From contig CAVHPP010000002.1 in assembly GCA_963638105.1 (NCBI GenBank), positions 62,001 through 126,000 of the forward strand: a stretch of DNA of 64,000 nt, read 5' to 3'. A model generated the notes under the pieces. It was given only the letters and a program-made list of their open reading frames with translations. It made no database searches and was not told the origin of the DNA. The stretch's first letter is position 1. Each line of letters starts with the position of its first letter. This DNA is from CAG-217 sp963638105 (GTDB taxonomy: Bacteria > Bacillota > Clostridia > Oscillospirales > Acutalibacteraceae). Of the stretch, positions 16,586 to 24,537 are shown one piece after another. The position numbers and the translations under genes were made by a program.

Positions 16586-16834
16586 ATGACAAAGACCATT
16601 GTTGGCATTGACGGTATGGCTTGCAGTATGTGCGAAAGCCATGTAAACGATACCGTGCGCCGCAATTTTCATGTTAAGAGCGTAAAGGCCTCCCATAAAA
16701 AGAAACAGGCGGAGATCATTTCGGCAGAGCCTTTAGATGAGGCGGCCCTGTGTAAGGCCATCGGCGACACCGGCTACACGGTAACCGATGTGCACACGGA
16801 GCCGTACAAGAAAAAGGGCCTGTTTGGTCACTAA
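16586..16834 (+). CDS. Heavy-metal-associated (HMA) domain protein
   Basis: This is an 82-residue protein with the HMA metal-binding motif GMACSMCE near the N-terminus and the ferredoxin-like pattern ending in IGDTGYTVTDV. Such proteins are CopZ-like metal chaperones. As the last gene of the feo cluster (12 bases after the previous gene, with AGGAGG), it could handle a metal other than copper. The HMA family is certain and the metal is unknown. Confidence 0.85.
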   Translation: MTKTIVGIDGMACSMCESHVNDTVRRNFHVKSVKASHKKKQAEIISAEPLDEAALCKAIGDTGYTVTDVHTEPYKKKGLFGH

Positions 16835-16859
16835 GCCTCCCTACACAAATAAATCCCCT

Positions 16860-17096
16860 GTGGATTTTGTTTGACCCGCAGTCGGAGCCAACAATACACA
16901 GCAGGCGGGCAAAAACCCGCCTGCATGGATAACACCCTCCCTGTACTTTCTCCTTCCGGCTCCCTGCGGTAACGCTCTTTTCCGTGCCCTTTGGGCGCAA
17001 AAGAGTCTTCTCCTTTCTCGGCAGACTTGCCATTGTCTGCCACCCGCGCTCTAACCGAGTGCGGTCCAAGCGGCGCAGTTTCTGCGCCGCTTTTTT
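16860..17096 (+). ncRNA. Candidate structured non-coding RNA ending in an intrinsic terminator
   Basis: This 240-base stretch after the feo cluster has no supported protein gene on either strand. It can fold extensively: a closing stem of GACCCGCAGTCGG (16873-16885) with CCGAGTGCGGTC (17055-17066); a 9-bp hairpin at 16901-16924; GCCC-TTT-GGGC at about 16986-16996; and GGCAGAC with GTCTGCC at 17020-17041. A terminator follows at once on the plus strand. The long closed rod with internal bubbles recalls 6S RNA, but I see no diagnostic element, so the family is left open. No clear promoter is seen, so it could also be the processed 3' part of the feo transcript. Confidence 0.45.
17068..17096 (+). 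terminator. Terminator of the candidate RNA / feo unit
   Basis: A 10-bp stem (AGCGGCGCAG with CTGCGCCGCT) with a 3-base loop is followed by TTTTTT on the plus strand. Confidence 0.9.
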
Positions 17097-17173
17097 ATGT
17101 GCCTTTTCTTAATTATGGCAAAAGAGGCAGCTGTGCGGCAAAAGACAGCAGAGCGGTTGTTCAATGATTCAAA

Positions 17174-17210
17174 GAAAAAACCGACGGTGCCCATATGGAC
17201 GCCGTCGGTT
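17174..17210 (-). terminator. Terminator of the AI-2E family gene
   Basis: A stem AACCGACGG with CCGTCGGTT (17179-17187, 17202-17210) is followed on the minus strand by a run of Ts, 18 bases after the stop codon of the minus-strand gene. Confidence 0.85.
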
Positions 17211-17227
17211 CCTGTTCCTATTGCAAA

Positions 17228-18454
17228 TTATTTCTTTTTCTTAAAGGGATTGGACAGTGGCTTTTTCGGCTGGTCGGCGGCACGCAGCGTCGCTTCTGCG
17301 GCGGCCCGTTCCCGTGCCGGCGGGTTGTACAGATGAATACGCCCGGTGTCGTTAAAGGCCTTAACGGTCATCACCGCCAACGGTACTAAGAACATACCGA
17401 TAAATCCAAAGATCTTCAAACCAAAGTACAGACCCATTAGGGTCACCAGCGGGTTGACTCCCAAGGTCTGGCCCACGATCTTCGGCTCAATGTACTGGCG
17501 GATCACGGTGATCACCACATAAAGCACCAGCAGTCCGATGCCCTGCTTGGTGTTGCCGTCCAGCAGGCTGATCAGTGCCCAGGGAATGAGAATGCCGCCG
17601 GAGCCTGCCACCGGCAAAATGTCAAAGATGGCAATGCCTATGGCGATTACCACCGCATAGGCATTGTGCATAATGCCGGCTGCGTTCATAATGGTAAAGC
17701 CCAAAAACAGCTCGCAGAAGGTAATAAACATGATCAGCGCGTAGGCCCGCAGCATTTTGACAATGGTTTTGGAGAACAGCTGCTTGGTCTCGCTGAGCAG
17801 GTTTTTCTGCTTCGCCGGCAGCTGCAGCTTGATAAAGTGCACCACCTTATCGTAGTCCTTGGTAAACAGGATCCAGGCGATAATGCCGATGACAACGGCT
17901 AAAAGGGCAGAGGGCAGGCTCTTGACCACATTGACCACGCCGCTGACGCCGTTGGAGATCCCGGATTTGACCGTTTCTAAATCCAAACCGATCTTGCTCA
18001 GATCAAAATCCTGAATCAGGTTATTAAAGAAATCCGTAACCGAGGTGGAGACAGAGGCGTAAATGCCGTCCGGCAAAAACTGCAAAAAGTGCAGCACATT
18101 CTTTTGCAGGGTGGTCAAAAAGCCGGGCAGATCGTTCATTTGATCTCCCACATAGGAGATGAAACTGCCGATCTCCTGAAACAGCTTTTGGATCAGCAGA
18201 CCCACCGGCAACAGGATAATGAGAATGGTAAGGAGAACCAAAAGCACGCTCCACAGGCCGTGGCACTTGTGGTGTGTCTTTTTGTCCAGCCAGCGCAGGG
18301 GGCGCTGATTGATCACCGCAAAAAGAAAGGTGAGCAAAAAGGGAGCCGCCACCCAAAAGCAGTAGCGGAAAAACAGGAACAGCAGTCCGAAAATCACTGC
18401 TGCATAGGCCAGATTGATCAGTGCGTCGCGTCGCTTTGCTACTTTTTCGTTCAT
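17228..18454 (-). CDS. AI-2E family transporter / YdiK-type permease
   Basis: This is a 408-residue integral membrane protein with about eight helices, beginning with two close hydrophobic segments (LINLAYAAVIFGLLFLFF; FLLTFLFAVINQ). Family signatures are GDQMNDLP in the periplasmic region and, near the C-terminus, DILPVAGSGGILIPWA and IEPKIVGQTLGVNPLVTLMGLY. The family includes exporters of unknown substrates and one AI-2 exporter; the substrate here is unknown. The ATG at 18454 was chosen; the frame is open further upstream but that part does not look like protein. Confidence 0.9.
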   Translation of the reverse strand: MNEKVAKRRDALINLAYAAVIFGLLFLFFRYCFWVAAPFLLTFLFAVINQRPLRWLDKKTHHKCHGLWSVLLVLLTILIILLPVGLLIQKLFQEIGSFISYVGDQMNDLPGFLTTLQKNVLHFLQFLPDGIYASVSTSVTDFFNNLIQDFDLSKIGLDLETVKSGISNGVSGVVNVVKSLPSALLAVVIGIIAWILFTKDYDKVVHFIKLQLPAKQKNLLSETKQLFSKTIVKMLRAYALIMFITFCELFLGFTIMNAAGIMHNAYAVVIAIGIAIFDILPVAGSGGILIPWALISLLDGNTKQGIGLLVLYVVITVIRQYIEPKIVGQTLGVNPLVTLMGLYFGLKIFGFIGMFLVPLAVMTVKAFNDTGRIHLYNPPARERAAAEATLRAADQPKKPLSNPFKKKK

Positions 18455-18568
18455 AGAACCGTCCTTATATATTATCATAATACAATGCCTATTACTAAGC
18501 ATTTTATAGTATTTTGCCTTCTCTTGCAAGGGATTTTTGTAAATATTGCAAAAATCTGAATTTAGGGC

Positions 18569-18597
18569 TTGATTATAGCCGGAAATCGTGCTACTAT
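18569..18597 (+). promoter_or_regulatory. Promoter of the ACT-hom-lysC operon
   Basis: TTGATT (18569-18574), 17 bases, TACTAT (18592-18597), 54 bases before the ACT-domain gene. A small hairpin GCACAACTGTGC follows at about 18619. No T-box or lysine riboswitch signature was recognised. Confidence 0.75.
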
Positions 18598-18651
18598 ATT
18601 CAAAATGTTTTTGACAAGCGCACAACTGTGCACGGGTGGTGAACACATCAA

Positions 18652-19086
18652 ATGAGCAAAGCAGGTTATGTGCTGGTGGATGCCGGGATCTTGCCGGAGG
18701 TTTACCGCAAGGTTTTAACGGCAAAAAAGTACCTGGCCACCGGCAAGGCAGCTTCTGTAAAAGAGGCGGCACAGCTGGCGGGAATCTCCCGCAGCGCATA
18801 CTATAAATACAAGGACGCCATTTTTGAGTACGGCACCTCTGCGTCAGACGAGGTGGCTACCGTCAAGGCCCGGTTGCAGGACAGCGCCGGGGTGCTCTCC
18901 GGCTTTATCGGCGCCATCTCTCGGGTGGGGGGAAATGTGCTCTCCGTGAACCAGAGCCTGCCCCAGGACGGGGCGGCGGATGTGACCGTGACCGTGCGCA
19001 TTGCCGATCTGTCTGTGGAGCCTGCCCGTTTACCGGCGCTTTTGGAGCAGCTGGACGGCGTTGTTGGCGCCGCATTTATTCAGTAA
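18652..19086 (+). CDS. ACT domain-containing protein (PheB/UPF0735 type)
   Basis: This is a 144-residue protein. Residues 1-60 form a helix-turn-helix-like segment (VKEAAQLAGISRSAYYKYKD), and residues about 70-144 form an ACT domain (GVLSGFIGAISRVGGNVLS ... LLEQLDGVVGAAFIQ). The family often lies beside hom and is thought to sense an amino acid; here it precedes hom and lysC in one operon, so a role in aspartate-family control is likely. No enzyme activity is expected. Confidence 0.88.
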   Translation: MSKAGYVLVDAGILPEVYRKVLTAKKYLATGKAASVKEAAQLAGISRSAYYKYKDAIFEYGTSASDEVATVKARLQDSAGVLSGFIGAISRVGGNVLSVNQSLPQDGAADVTVTVRIADLSVEPARLPALLEQLDGVVGAAFIQ

Positions 19087-19137
19087 ATTTATTAGGATTG
19101 CTGCCCGGCAGCAAAATTTCTCTTTCAGGAGGTTCAA

Positions 19138-20355
19138 ATGAAAGTAGCAGTTATGGGGTACGGAACCGTCGGTTCCGGCGTGTGTGAAGTGATTGAAACC
19201 CACCAGGACACCTTAGCCAAGCGCACCGGCGGTAAGGCGCTGGAGTTGGCGCGGATCCTGGATTTGCGGGAGTTCCCCGGCGATAAGCACGAGGCGCTCT
19301 TTACCAAGGATTTTAACGATATTTTGAATGATCCGGAGATCAAGATCGTGGCAGAGACCATGGGCGGGGTGAACCCGGCTTTTGACTTTACCATGAAGCT
19401 GCTCGCCAGCGGCAAGAGCGTGGTCACCTCCAACAAGGAGCTGGTGGCGCAAAAGGGGCCGGAGCTGCTGGCCTGTGCCAAAGAACATAACGTAAACTAC
19501 CTGATCGAGGCGTCCGTGGGCGGCGGTATTCCCATTATTCGTCCTATGGCGCAGTGTTTGGCGGCCAATCATATTGAGGGCATTGCCGGTATTCTCAACG
19601 GCACCACCAATTTTATTTTGACCCAGATGATTGAGGAGGATATGTCCTTTGCAGACGCACTGGCGCTGGCCCAGGCCAACGGCTTTGCAGAGAAGGACCC
19701 CACCGCCGATGTGGAGGGGCACGACGCCTGCCGCAAGGTGTGCATTTTGGCATCCTTGGCCTTTGGCAAGCATGTGTATCCCTCTCAGGTGGAGACGGAA
19801 GGTATCTCCAAGATCACCCTGGAAGATGTGGCCTATGTGGCCTCTGCCGGCGGCGTGATCAAGCTGCTGGGTCAGATCAAGGATCTGGGAGACGGCAAGA
19901 TCGCTGCCTTTGTGGGCCCGGCTGTGGTATATAACGGCTCTCAGCTGGCTTCCGTTAAGGGCGTGTTCAACGCTGTTTTGGTGCGGGGCGACGCTGTGGG
20001 TGATGTGTGCTTCTACGGACAGGGCGCCGGTAAGCTGCCCACCGCTTCTGCCGTGGTGGCAGATATGGCGGATTGTGCCGCACACACCGAGCATCGCCGC
20101 ATCTTTGGCTGGGGCGCCGGTGAGGAGGACTATGTGGTGGACTACAAAACCGCCATCAAAATGCCCTTCTATGTACGGGTACAGGGCGATGAGACCCACA
20201 TTAAGCAGGCCTTTGACAATGTGAAGTTCCTCTCTCGCAGAGGGCAGCCTGCTGACGAAAAAGCCTTTATCACCGACGAGATGACAGAGGAGGAGCTGGA
20301 GCACCGCCTGGCCGGGTTCCCGGTAGAGGCTGTCATCAAGGTGGCAAGTTACTAA
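19138..20355 (+). CDS. hom: Homoserine dehydrogenase
   Basis: This NAD(P)-dependent enzyme reduces aspartate semialdehyde to homoserine on the way to threonine and methionine. It has 405 residues. The dinucleotide motif is VMGYGTVGSGV. Catalytic-domain motifs are VTSNKELVA, GGGIPIIRPM, ILNGTTNFILTQM and DPTADVEGHDA. The C-terminal about 75 residues form a reduced ACT-type regulatory domain. The start has CAGGAGGTTCAA upstream. It lies between the ACT gene and lysC. Confidence 0.97.
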   Translation: MKVAVMGYGTVGSGVCEVIETHQDTLAKRTGGKALELARILDLREFPGDKHEALFTKDFNDILNDPEIKIVAETMGGVNPAFDFTMKLLASGKSVVTSNKELVAQKGPELLACAKEHNVNYLIEASVGGGIPIIRPMAQCLAANHIEGIAGILNGTTNFILTQMIEEDMSFADALALAQANGFAEKDPTADVEGHDACRKVCILASLAFGKHVYPSQVETEGISKITLEDVAYVASAGGVIKLLGQIKDLGDGKIAAFVGPAVVYNGSQLASVKGVFNAVLVRGDAVGDVCFYGQGAGKLPTASAVVADMADCAAHTEHRRIFGWGAGEEDYVVDYKTAIKMPFYVRVQGDETHIKQAFDNVKFLSRRGQPADEKAFITDEMTEEELEHRLAGFPVEAVIKVASY

Positions 20356-20374
20356 TTCGGAGGATAGATAGACT

Positions 20375-21580
20375 ATGGGACTGATTGTACAGAAGTTCGG
20401 CGGCTCCTCAGTAGCCAATGCCGAGCGTGTAAACAATGTGGCACGCATTGTGACGGACACTTATAAGGCCGGCAATGATGTGGTTGTAGTGGTGTCCGCT
20501 CAGGGCGATACCACCGATGATTTGATCGAAAAGGCCAATGAGATCAACCCCCACGCAGCAGCCAGAGAAATGGATCAGCTGCTGACCGCCGGGGAACAGA
20601 TCTCCATTTCGCTGCTGGCTATGGCCATTGAGCGTATGGGCTTTCCGGTGATCAGCCTGCTGGGCTGGCAGGCCGGATTTAACACCAACGCCGTGTACGG
20701 CGCGGCGCGGATCAAGAACATTAAACCCAACCGCTTGCAGGCGGAGCTGGCTAAGCGCAATATTGTGGTGGTCGCCGGGTTCCAGGGGTTGAACCGCTAT
20801 GATGACCTGACCACATTGGGGCGCGGCGGGTCCGATACCTCTGCGGTGGCTATTGCTGCTGCACTGAATGCAGACAAGTGCCAGATCTTTACCGATGTGG
20901 AGGGCGTATACACTGCCGATCCCCGCAAGGTGGAGAATGCGCAGAAGTTGAAAGAAATCACGTATGACGAAATGCTGGAGCTGGCTACCTTGGGTGCACA
21001 GGTGCTCAACAACCGCTCCGTAGAGATGGCAAAGAAGTACGGCGTGGAGCTGGAGGTGCTCTCCTCGCTGAATCCCATTCCCGGCACCATTGTTAAGGAG
21101 GTAGCAAAAATGGAAAAAATGCTCATTCGCGGCGTAACCAAGGATAAAGATGTGGCCCGTATCTCTGTGATCGGCCTGAAGGACACCCCCGGCGTTGCCT
21201 TTAAGATCTTCTCCAAGCTGAGCCAGCGCAACATCAATGTGGATATTATTTTGCAGTCCGTCGGCCGTGACGGCACCAAGGACATTACCTTTACCGTCAG
21301 CAAGGACAACGGCCCCCTGGCTGTGGAGATCCTTAACGATGAGGTGGGCGGTTTCCAGGATGTGGTGTGCGACACCAAGGTAGCCAAGGTTTCTATTGTA
21401 GGCGCCGGTATGGAGTCTCACCCGGGCACGGCTTCCAAGATGTTTGAGGCTCTGTATGAGCGGGATATTAACATTCAGATGATCTCCACTTCTGAGATCA
21501 AGATCTCCGTTTTGGTTGCCGAGGAGGACGCCGACAAGGCGGTTTCTGCCGTGCATGCCAAGTTCATTCCCAACGACTGA
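20375..21580 (+). CDS. lysC: Aspartate kinase
   Basis: This enzyme phosphorylates aspartate, the first committed step of the lysine/threonine/methionine pathway. It is monofunctional, 401 residues. The KFGGSSVA motif is at residues 6-13, followed by the catalytic GRGGSDTSAVAIA and the FTDVEGVYTADPR loop. Two ACT domains follow from about residue 260. An internal ATG at 21111 with AAGGAGG before it (GTIVKEVAKM) could give a separate small regulatory subunit, as in Bacillus LysC, but this is inference. It is the last gene of the operon. Confidence 0.97.
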   Translation: MGLIVQKFGGSSVANAERVNNVARIVTDTYKAGNDVVVVVSAQGDTTDDLIEKANEINPHAAAREMDQLLTAGEQISISLLAMAIERMGFPVISLLGWQAGFNTNAVYGAARIKNIKPNRLQAELAKRNIVVVAGFQGLNRYDDLTTLGRGGSDTSAVAIAAALNADKCQIFTDVEGVYTADPRKVENAQKLKEITYDEMLELATLGAQVLNNRSVEMAKKYGVELEVLSSLNPIPGTIVKEVAKMEKMLIRGVTKDKDVARISVIGLKDTPGVAFKIFSKLSQRNINVDIILQSVGRDGTKDITFTVSKDNGPLAVEILNDEVGGFQDVVCDTKVAKVSIVGAGMESHPGTASKMFEALYERDINIQMISTSEIKISVLVAEEDADKAVSAVHAKFIPND

Positions 21581-21602
21581 TTTTTGTGCAAAACAGCAAA
21601 AG

Positions 21603-21643
21603 CAAACGCGCGTATCTGTTGCAGATGCGCGCGTTTGTTTTTG
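21603..21643 (+). terminator. Terminator of the hom-lysC operon
   Basis: A near-perfect 15-bp stem built on CAAACGCGCGTATCT and AGATGCGCGCGTTTG with a 5-base loop is followed by TTTTTG. Confidence 0.9.
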
Positions 21644-21645
21644 CC

Positions 21646-22800
21646 TTATTTTTCTTTGTAATACAGGCCGTATTGCAGTGCGCCGCCTTTGTAAGCACCC
21701 AGAGTGTGCAGGGCGTTTTTCAAAAGGGTCTTGGCGCGGGCCTTGGGGTACAGGGAAAAGACGGTCTTGTCCGGGTTTTTGCCGGCTTCCAAAGCAGCAA
21801 AAAAGGCGTCTCGCCCGGTGCCCGGGGTAGGCGGGGTGTGCAGGTGCTGATTTTTCGCCGGCAGCCGCTCCGGTACCGGCACTGTGTGCAGCGGGGCGCT
21901 TTCTATCAGCCTGCGGCCTTTTTCACTTTGGCACAGCAGCAGCGATACGCCCCGGCGGCGCTCCGTCTCCGGCAGGTCAGACTGCCAGGCGTCACCCAGG
22001 GTCAGGTCTGCCGCCCGCCGGGTGGTAGCAAATGGGCAGTGTAGGCAGCCGTCGCTTTGGCTGATGGTGTTCAAAAAGGCAGTAATATAGCCATCGTTCC
22101 CGGTGGGGGAAAGGGCTTTGTACCCGACGAGCGGAGCCGCGCCCTTTTGGCGAAAGCGCAAATCCGCAAGTGTCGCCGGGTCTATGCCGTGGCTGTTCAA
22201 ATATTGTGTCAGCACGGTGGGCATGGGCGTGCCATGGCAGATCAGATCCACGGTGTACAGCCGCTTACCCAGCGCCGGACCAATAAAGTTCTTGGCCGCA
22301 GCCACTTGGCAAGGCAGGGCGATCAGCAGCACGGACCGACCGTCGGTCAGTCGCTGCTTTAAGGGGCGGTACAGGTCTGCCGCCCGGCTTTTTACATATT
22401 TGGATCCGGCAAAGGCAGCCAATTCTTCCGTGGTCTCCGCAAAGGCAAATGTGCATTCCCCGTCTTGAAAGCGGCAGCTGCAAACCACGCCGCCGTTTGC
22501 GATAAAAGCAGTTGCAACGGCACTTGCCACGCCGCCGGAGGCCCCTTGCAGACGCAGGTGCTCCGCCGTGCACCAGCCTTGGTATATGGCGATGGGTTCG
22601 CTTTTTTGCGGGGTGTGCAGGATCGGGCACACCCGGTCACAGGCGCCGCAGCTTACGCATTTGGTGCTGTCGATTTTTGCCTCGCTGCCCCGCAGTCGGT
22701 CTGTCAGGGCAATGGCGTTCCGGGTGCACACGGCGGTGCAGGCGCCGCAGTAGGTGCACTGTTCCGGCGGGCAAACGGTGGCTCTCTCTGTTATGCTCAT
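21646..22800 (-). CDS. F420 hydrogenase/dehydrogenase beta-subunit family protein
   Basis: This 384-residue protein starts with two 4Fe-4S ferredoxin motifs (CTYCGACTAVC and CVSCGACDRVC), followed by the FrhB-like N- and C-terminal domains (LQGASGGVASAVATAF, GSKYVKSRA, LICHGTP). In gut Firmicutes such proteins lie beside polysaccharide pyruvyl transferases in surface polysaccharide loci, where their reaction is not known. The start overlaps the stop of the pyruvyl transferase gene (ATGA), so the two form one unit. Since the partner gene is interrupted, its present function is uncertain. Confidence 0.85.
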   Translation of the reverse strand: MSITERATVCPPEQCTYCGACTAVCTRNAIALTDRLRGSEAKIDSTKCVSCGACDRVCPILHTPQKSEPIAIYQGWCTAEHLRLQGASGGVASAVATAFIANGGVVCSCRFQDGECTFAFAETTEELAAFAGSKYVKSRAADLYRPLKQRLTDGRSVLLIALPCQVAAAKNFIGPALGKRLYTVDLICHGTPMPTVLTQYLNSHGIDPATLADLRFRQKGAAPLVGYKALSPTGNDGYITAFLNTISQSDGCLHCPFATTRRAADLTLGDAWQSDLPETERRRGVSLLLCQSEKGRRLIESAPLHTVPVPERLPAKNQHLHTPPTPGTGRDAFFAALEAGKNPDKTVFSLYPKARAKTLLKNALHTLGAYKGGALQYGLYYKEK

Positions 22801-23906
22801 TTTTCGATCATCTCCCGCAGTAGGGATAGGGAAGCGGCTCGTGCCGTTTCAATTTTTTGGCGCACCGGGGCATAGTCGATGGGTGCGGCAGCCAGGGCTG
22901 TGTCTGCCGGGTCCGTGACCAGTCGGCTTTGCAGCCCGGTGAGGGTCAGCAGACTTTGATTGCGTGTGCCGGTACAGTTGGTCGGCAGCACCTCCGCAAA
23001 GGGCACCCCAAAGCGCAGGGAAAAGGCGGTGCCGTGAAAGCTGTCTGTGATCACACAGGCGGCATTTTTGATGTAGTGCAGGAACTGGCCGGGGGTGGGA
23101 GCGTAGATGAACTTGCCGCCCCAGGTGGCTTGGTGCACACTGGCAGACAGGCGCAGCAGCGGCTTGCCTGCCGCCTTGGCCGCTGCCTTAGCGTAGGCGC
23201 AAAGCGCCGGGTCTTTATGGATTTGATACACCAAAAAGTAGCTGCCGGGCGCTGCACTGATGGGTTCCAGCAGGCTCTGCCAAAAGGCGTCCTCCGGCAA
23301 AAACACCGGGTCGATCACCTGCTTGCCCTCCAGCCCCAGCTGCCGCAGCAGCGCAATGGCGCTGTCCTCCCGCACGGTGATCCGGGCATATTGCCGCAGA
23401 TCTCGGCAGAACTGCCCCCGCAGGGGCTTGGACAGCTCTGTGCGGCCAAAGCTGGCGGCGTAGGCCACCTTTTTTGCGCCCTCCGGCGCAAAGGCCAGCC
23501 GATAGACCGGATCGTAGGTGCCGTCTTCCATAGGACCCCACACCTGGTCGCTGCCGGTCATATACACATCGGCTTTCGGCCCGTTGGCGGTCAGCTCTTG
23601 TGCCGTGCTGAACGGCTCGGTCAGGTGCAGCATCTGCCGCCGGCCGCTCTCAAACAATCGACCGGCCATCACATTCTCCGTATAGCGCAAGATGCTGTAC
23701 ACCCGGCGGCGCAGGGGTGTGCGGTTCCACCGAGGTTTTTGTTGCAGCTGGCATTTGTGCAGCCGGGTGCAGACCTAGTTCGGGCGCACATAGTCGATGA
23801 TGCGGCAGCTGTGCCCCAGCGTCTCTATGGCGTTTTGGGTGGCAGCGGCTTGCAGCAGTGAGCCGTAATTGGCAATGGCGTGGCGGGTAATGACGGCAAC
23901 CTTCAT
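22797..23906 (-). pseudogene. Polysaccharide pyruvyl transferase, interrupted by one in-frame TAG
   Basis: The frame from the ATG at 23906 (AGGAGGGATCCCC upstream) encodes MKVAVITRHAIANYGSLLQA, the typical start of this family, and continues through IIDYVRPN to a TAG at 23777-23775. The very next codons stay in the same frame and read as family sequence (RYTENV, then MTGSDQVWGP, YAASFG, ITDSFHGTAFSLRFGVPF) to the TGA at 22797. So a full-length protein of about 369 residues is broken by a single codon with no frame change. TAG is a genuine stop elsewhere in this window, so this is most simply a nonsense mutation (CAG to TAG is possible), a sequencing error or strain variation. A short product from GTG at 23702 is possible but would lack the N-terminal fold. 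Confidence 0.85.
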
Positions 23907-23989
23907 GGGGATCCCTCCTGTTCTTTCTGCCTTTATTATACCTTGCCCCGGGGCGCGGGTCAATGATTTTGGCCTTTTGCGGGTATGAC

Positions 23990-24018
23990 TTGACACTGCA
24001 TAAATTATAATATATAAT
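23990..24018 (+). promoter_or_regulatory. Consensus promoter of greA-lysS
   Basis: TTGACA (23990-23995), 17 bases, TATAAT (24013-24018): a perfect sigma-A consensus, 36 bases before greA. Confidence 0.92.
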
Positions 24019-24054
24019 ATAACGAATAAATCTTAAGTTAAGGAGTCGTTCCAA

Positions 24055-24522
24055 ATGGCAGAAAAAGTGTTTAAGATGACCGCAGAAGGCAAAGCCCAGC
24101 TGGAAGCGGAACTGGATTCCCTGAAGACCGAAGGCCGTATTGACATTGCTGAAAAGCTGAAGGTAGCCCGCTCTTACGGCGACTTGTCCGAGAACAGCGA
24201 ATATGATGAGGCTAAGAGTGAGCAGGCCAAGATTGAGGCCCGCATCAACGAGCTGGAGTACCAGCTGGAGCACGCGGAGATTATCGGCGCCACCGAGAAG
24301 GGCAGTGTGAGCATGGGCTCCAAGGTCACCGTGCTGCGCAAGTCCGACGATGTGCGCGCTACCTATGAAATCGTGGGCTTTTCCCAGTCCAACCCGGCAG
24401 AAGGAAAGATCTCTGACGAAAGCCCGGTGGGTCGTGCACTGATGGGCGCCAAGATCGGCGAGACCGTAACGGTAGAGGCTCCCATCGGCAACATTGATTA
24501 TCTGATTGAAGAGATTGACTAA
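24055..24522 (+). CDS. greA: Transcription elongation factor GreA
   Basis: GreA rescues backtracked RNA polymerase by stimulating transcript cleavage. At 155 residues it is standard. The N-terminal coiled coil (MTAEGKAQLEAELDSLK, then ARSYGDLSENSEYDEAKSEQ) carries the acidic tip residues of the DLSENSEY loop. The C-terminal FKBP-like domain ends in ETVTVEAPIGNIDYLIEEI. It is followed after 15 bases by lysS, a common pairing in Firmicutes. Confidence 0.98.
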   Translation: MAEKVFKMTAEGKAQLEAELDSLKTEGRIDIAEKLKVARSYGDLSENSEYDEAKSEQAKIEARINELEYQLEHAEIIGATEKGSVSMGSKVTVLRKSDDVRATYEIVGFSQSNPAEGKISDESPVGRALMGAKIGETVTVEAPIGNIDYLIEEID

Positions 24523-24537
24523 AGAAGAGGAATGACT

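Noticed and set aside
16831..17043. 70-codon ORF on the minus strand opposite the candidate RNA
   Set aside because: No ribosome site, odd composition, and the DNA is better explained by strong RNA secondary structure with a plus-strand terminator.
17228..18799. Longer 523-residue version of the AI-2E family protein
   Set aside because: The extra N-terminal part crosses the promoter region of the divergent ACT gene and does not look like protein; ATG 18454 gives the family's normal start.
23775..23777. TAG read as an amino acid throughout this genome
   Set aside because: TAG closes lepB (2842) at the natural C-terminus and closes the FeoB-associated gene immediately before the next ribosome site.
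24019..24054. Riboswitch or T-box ahead of greA-lysS, hom-lysC, ilvD or metG
   Set aside because: The leaders are too short or lack the T-box AGGGTGG-type and lysine riboswitch elements.
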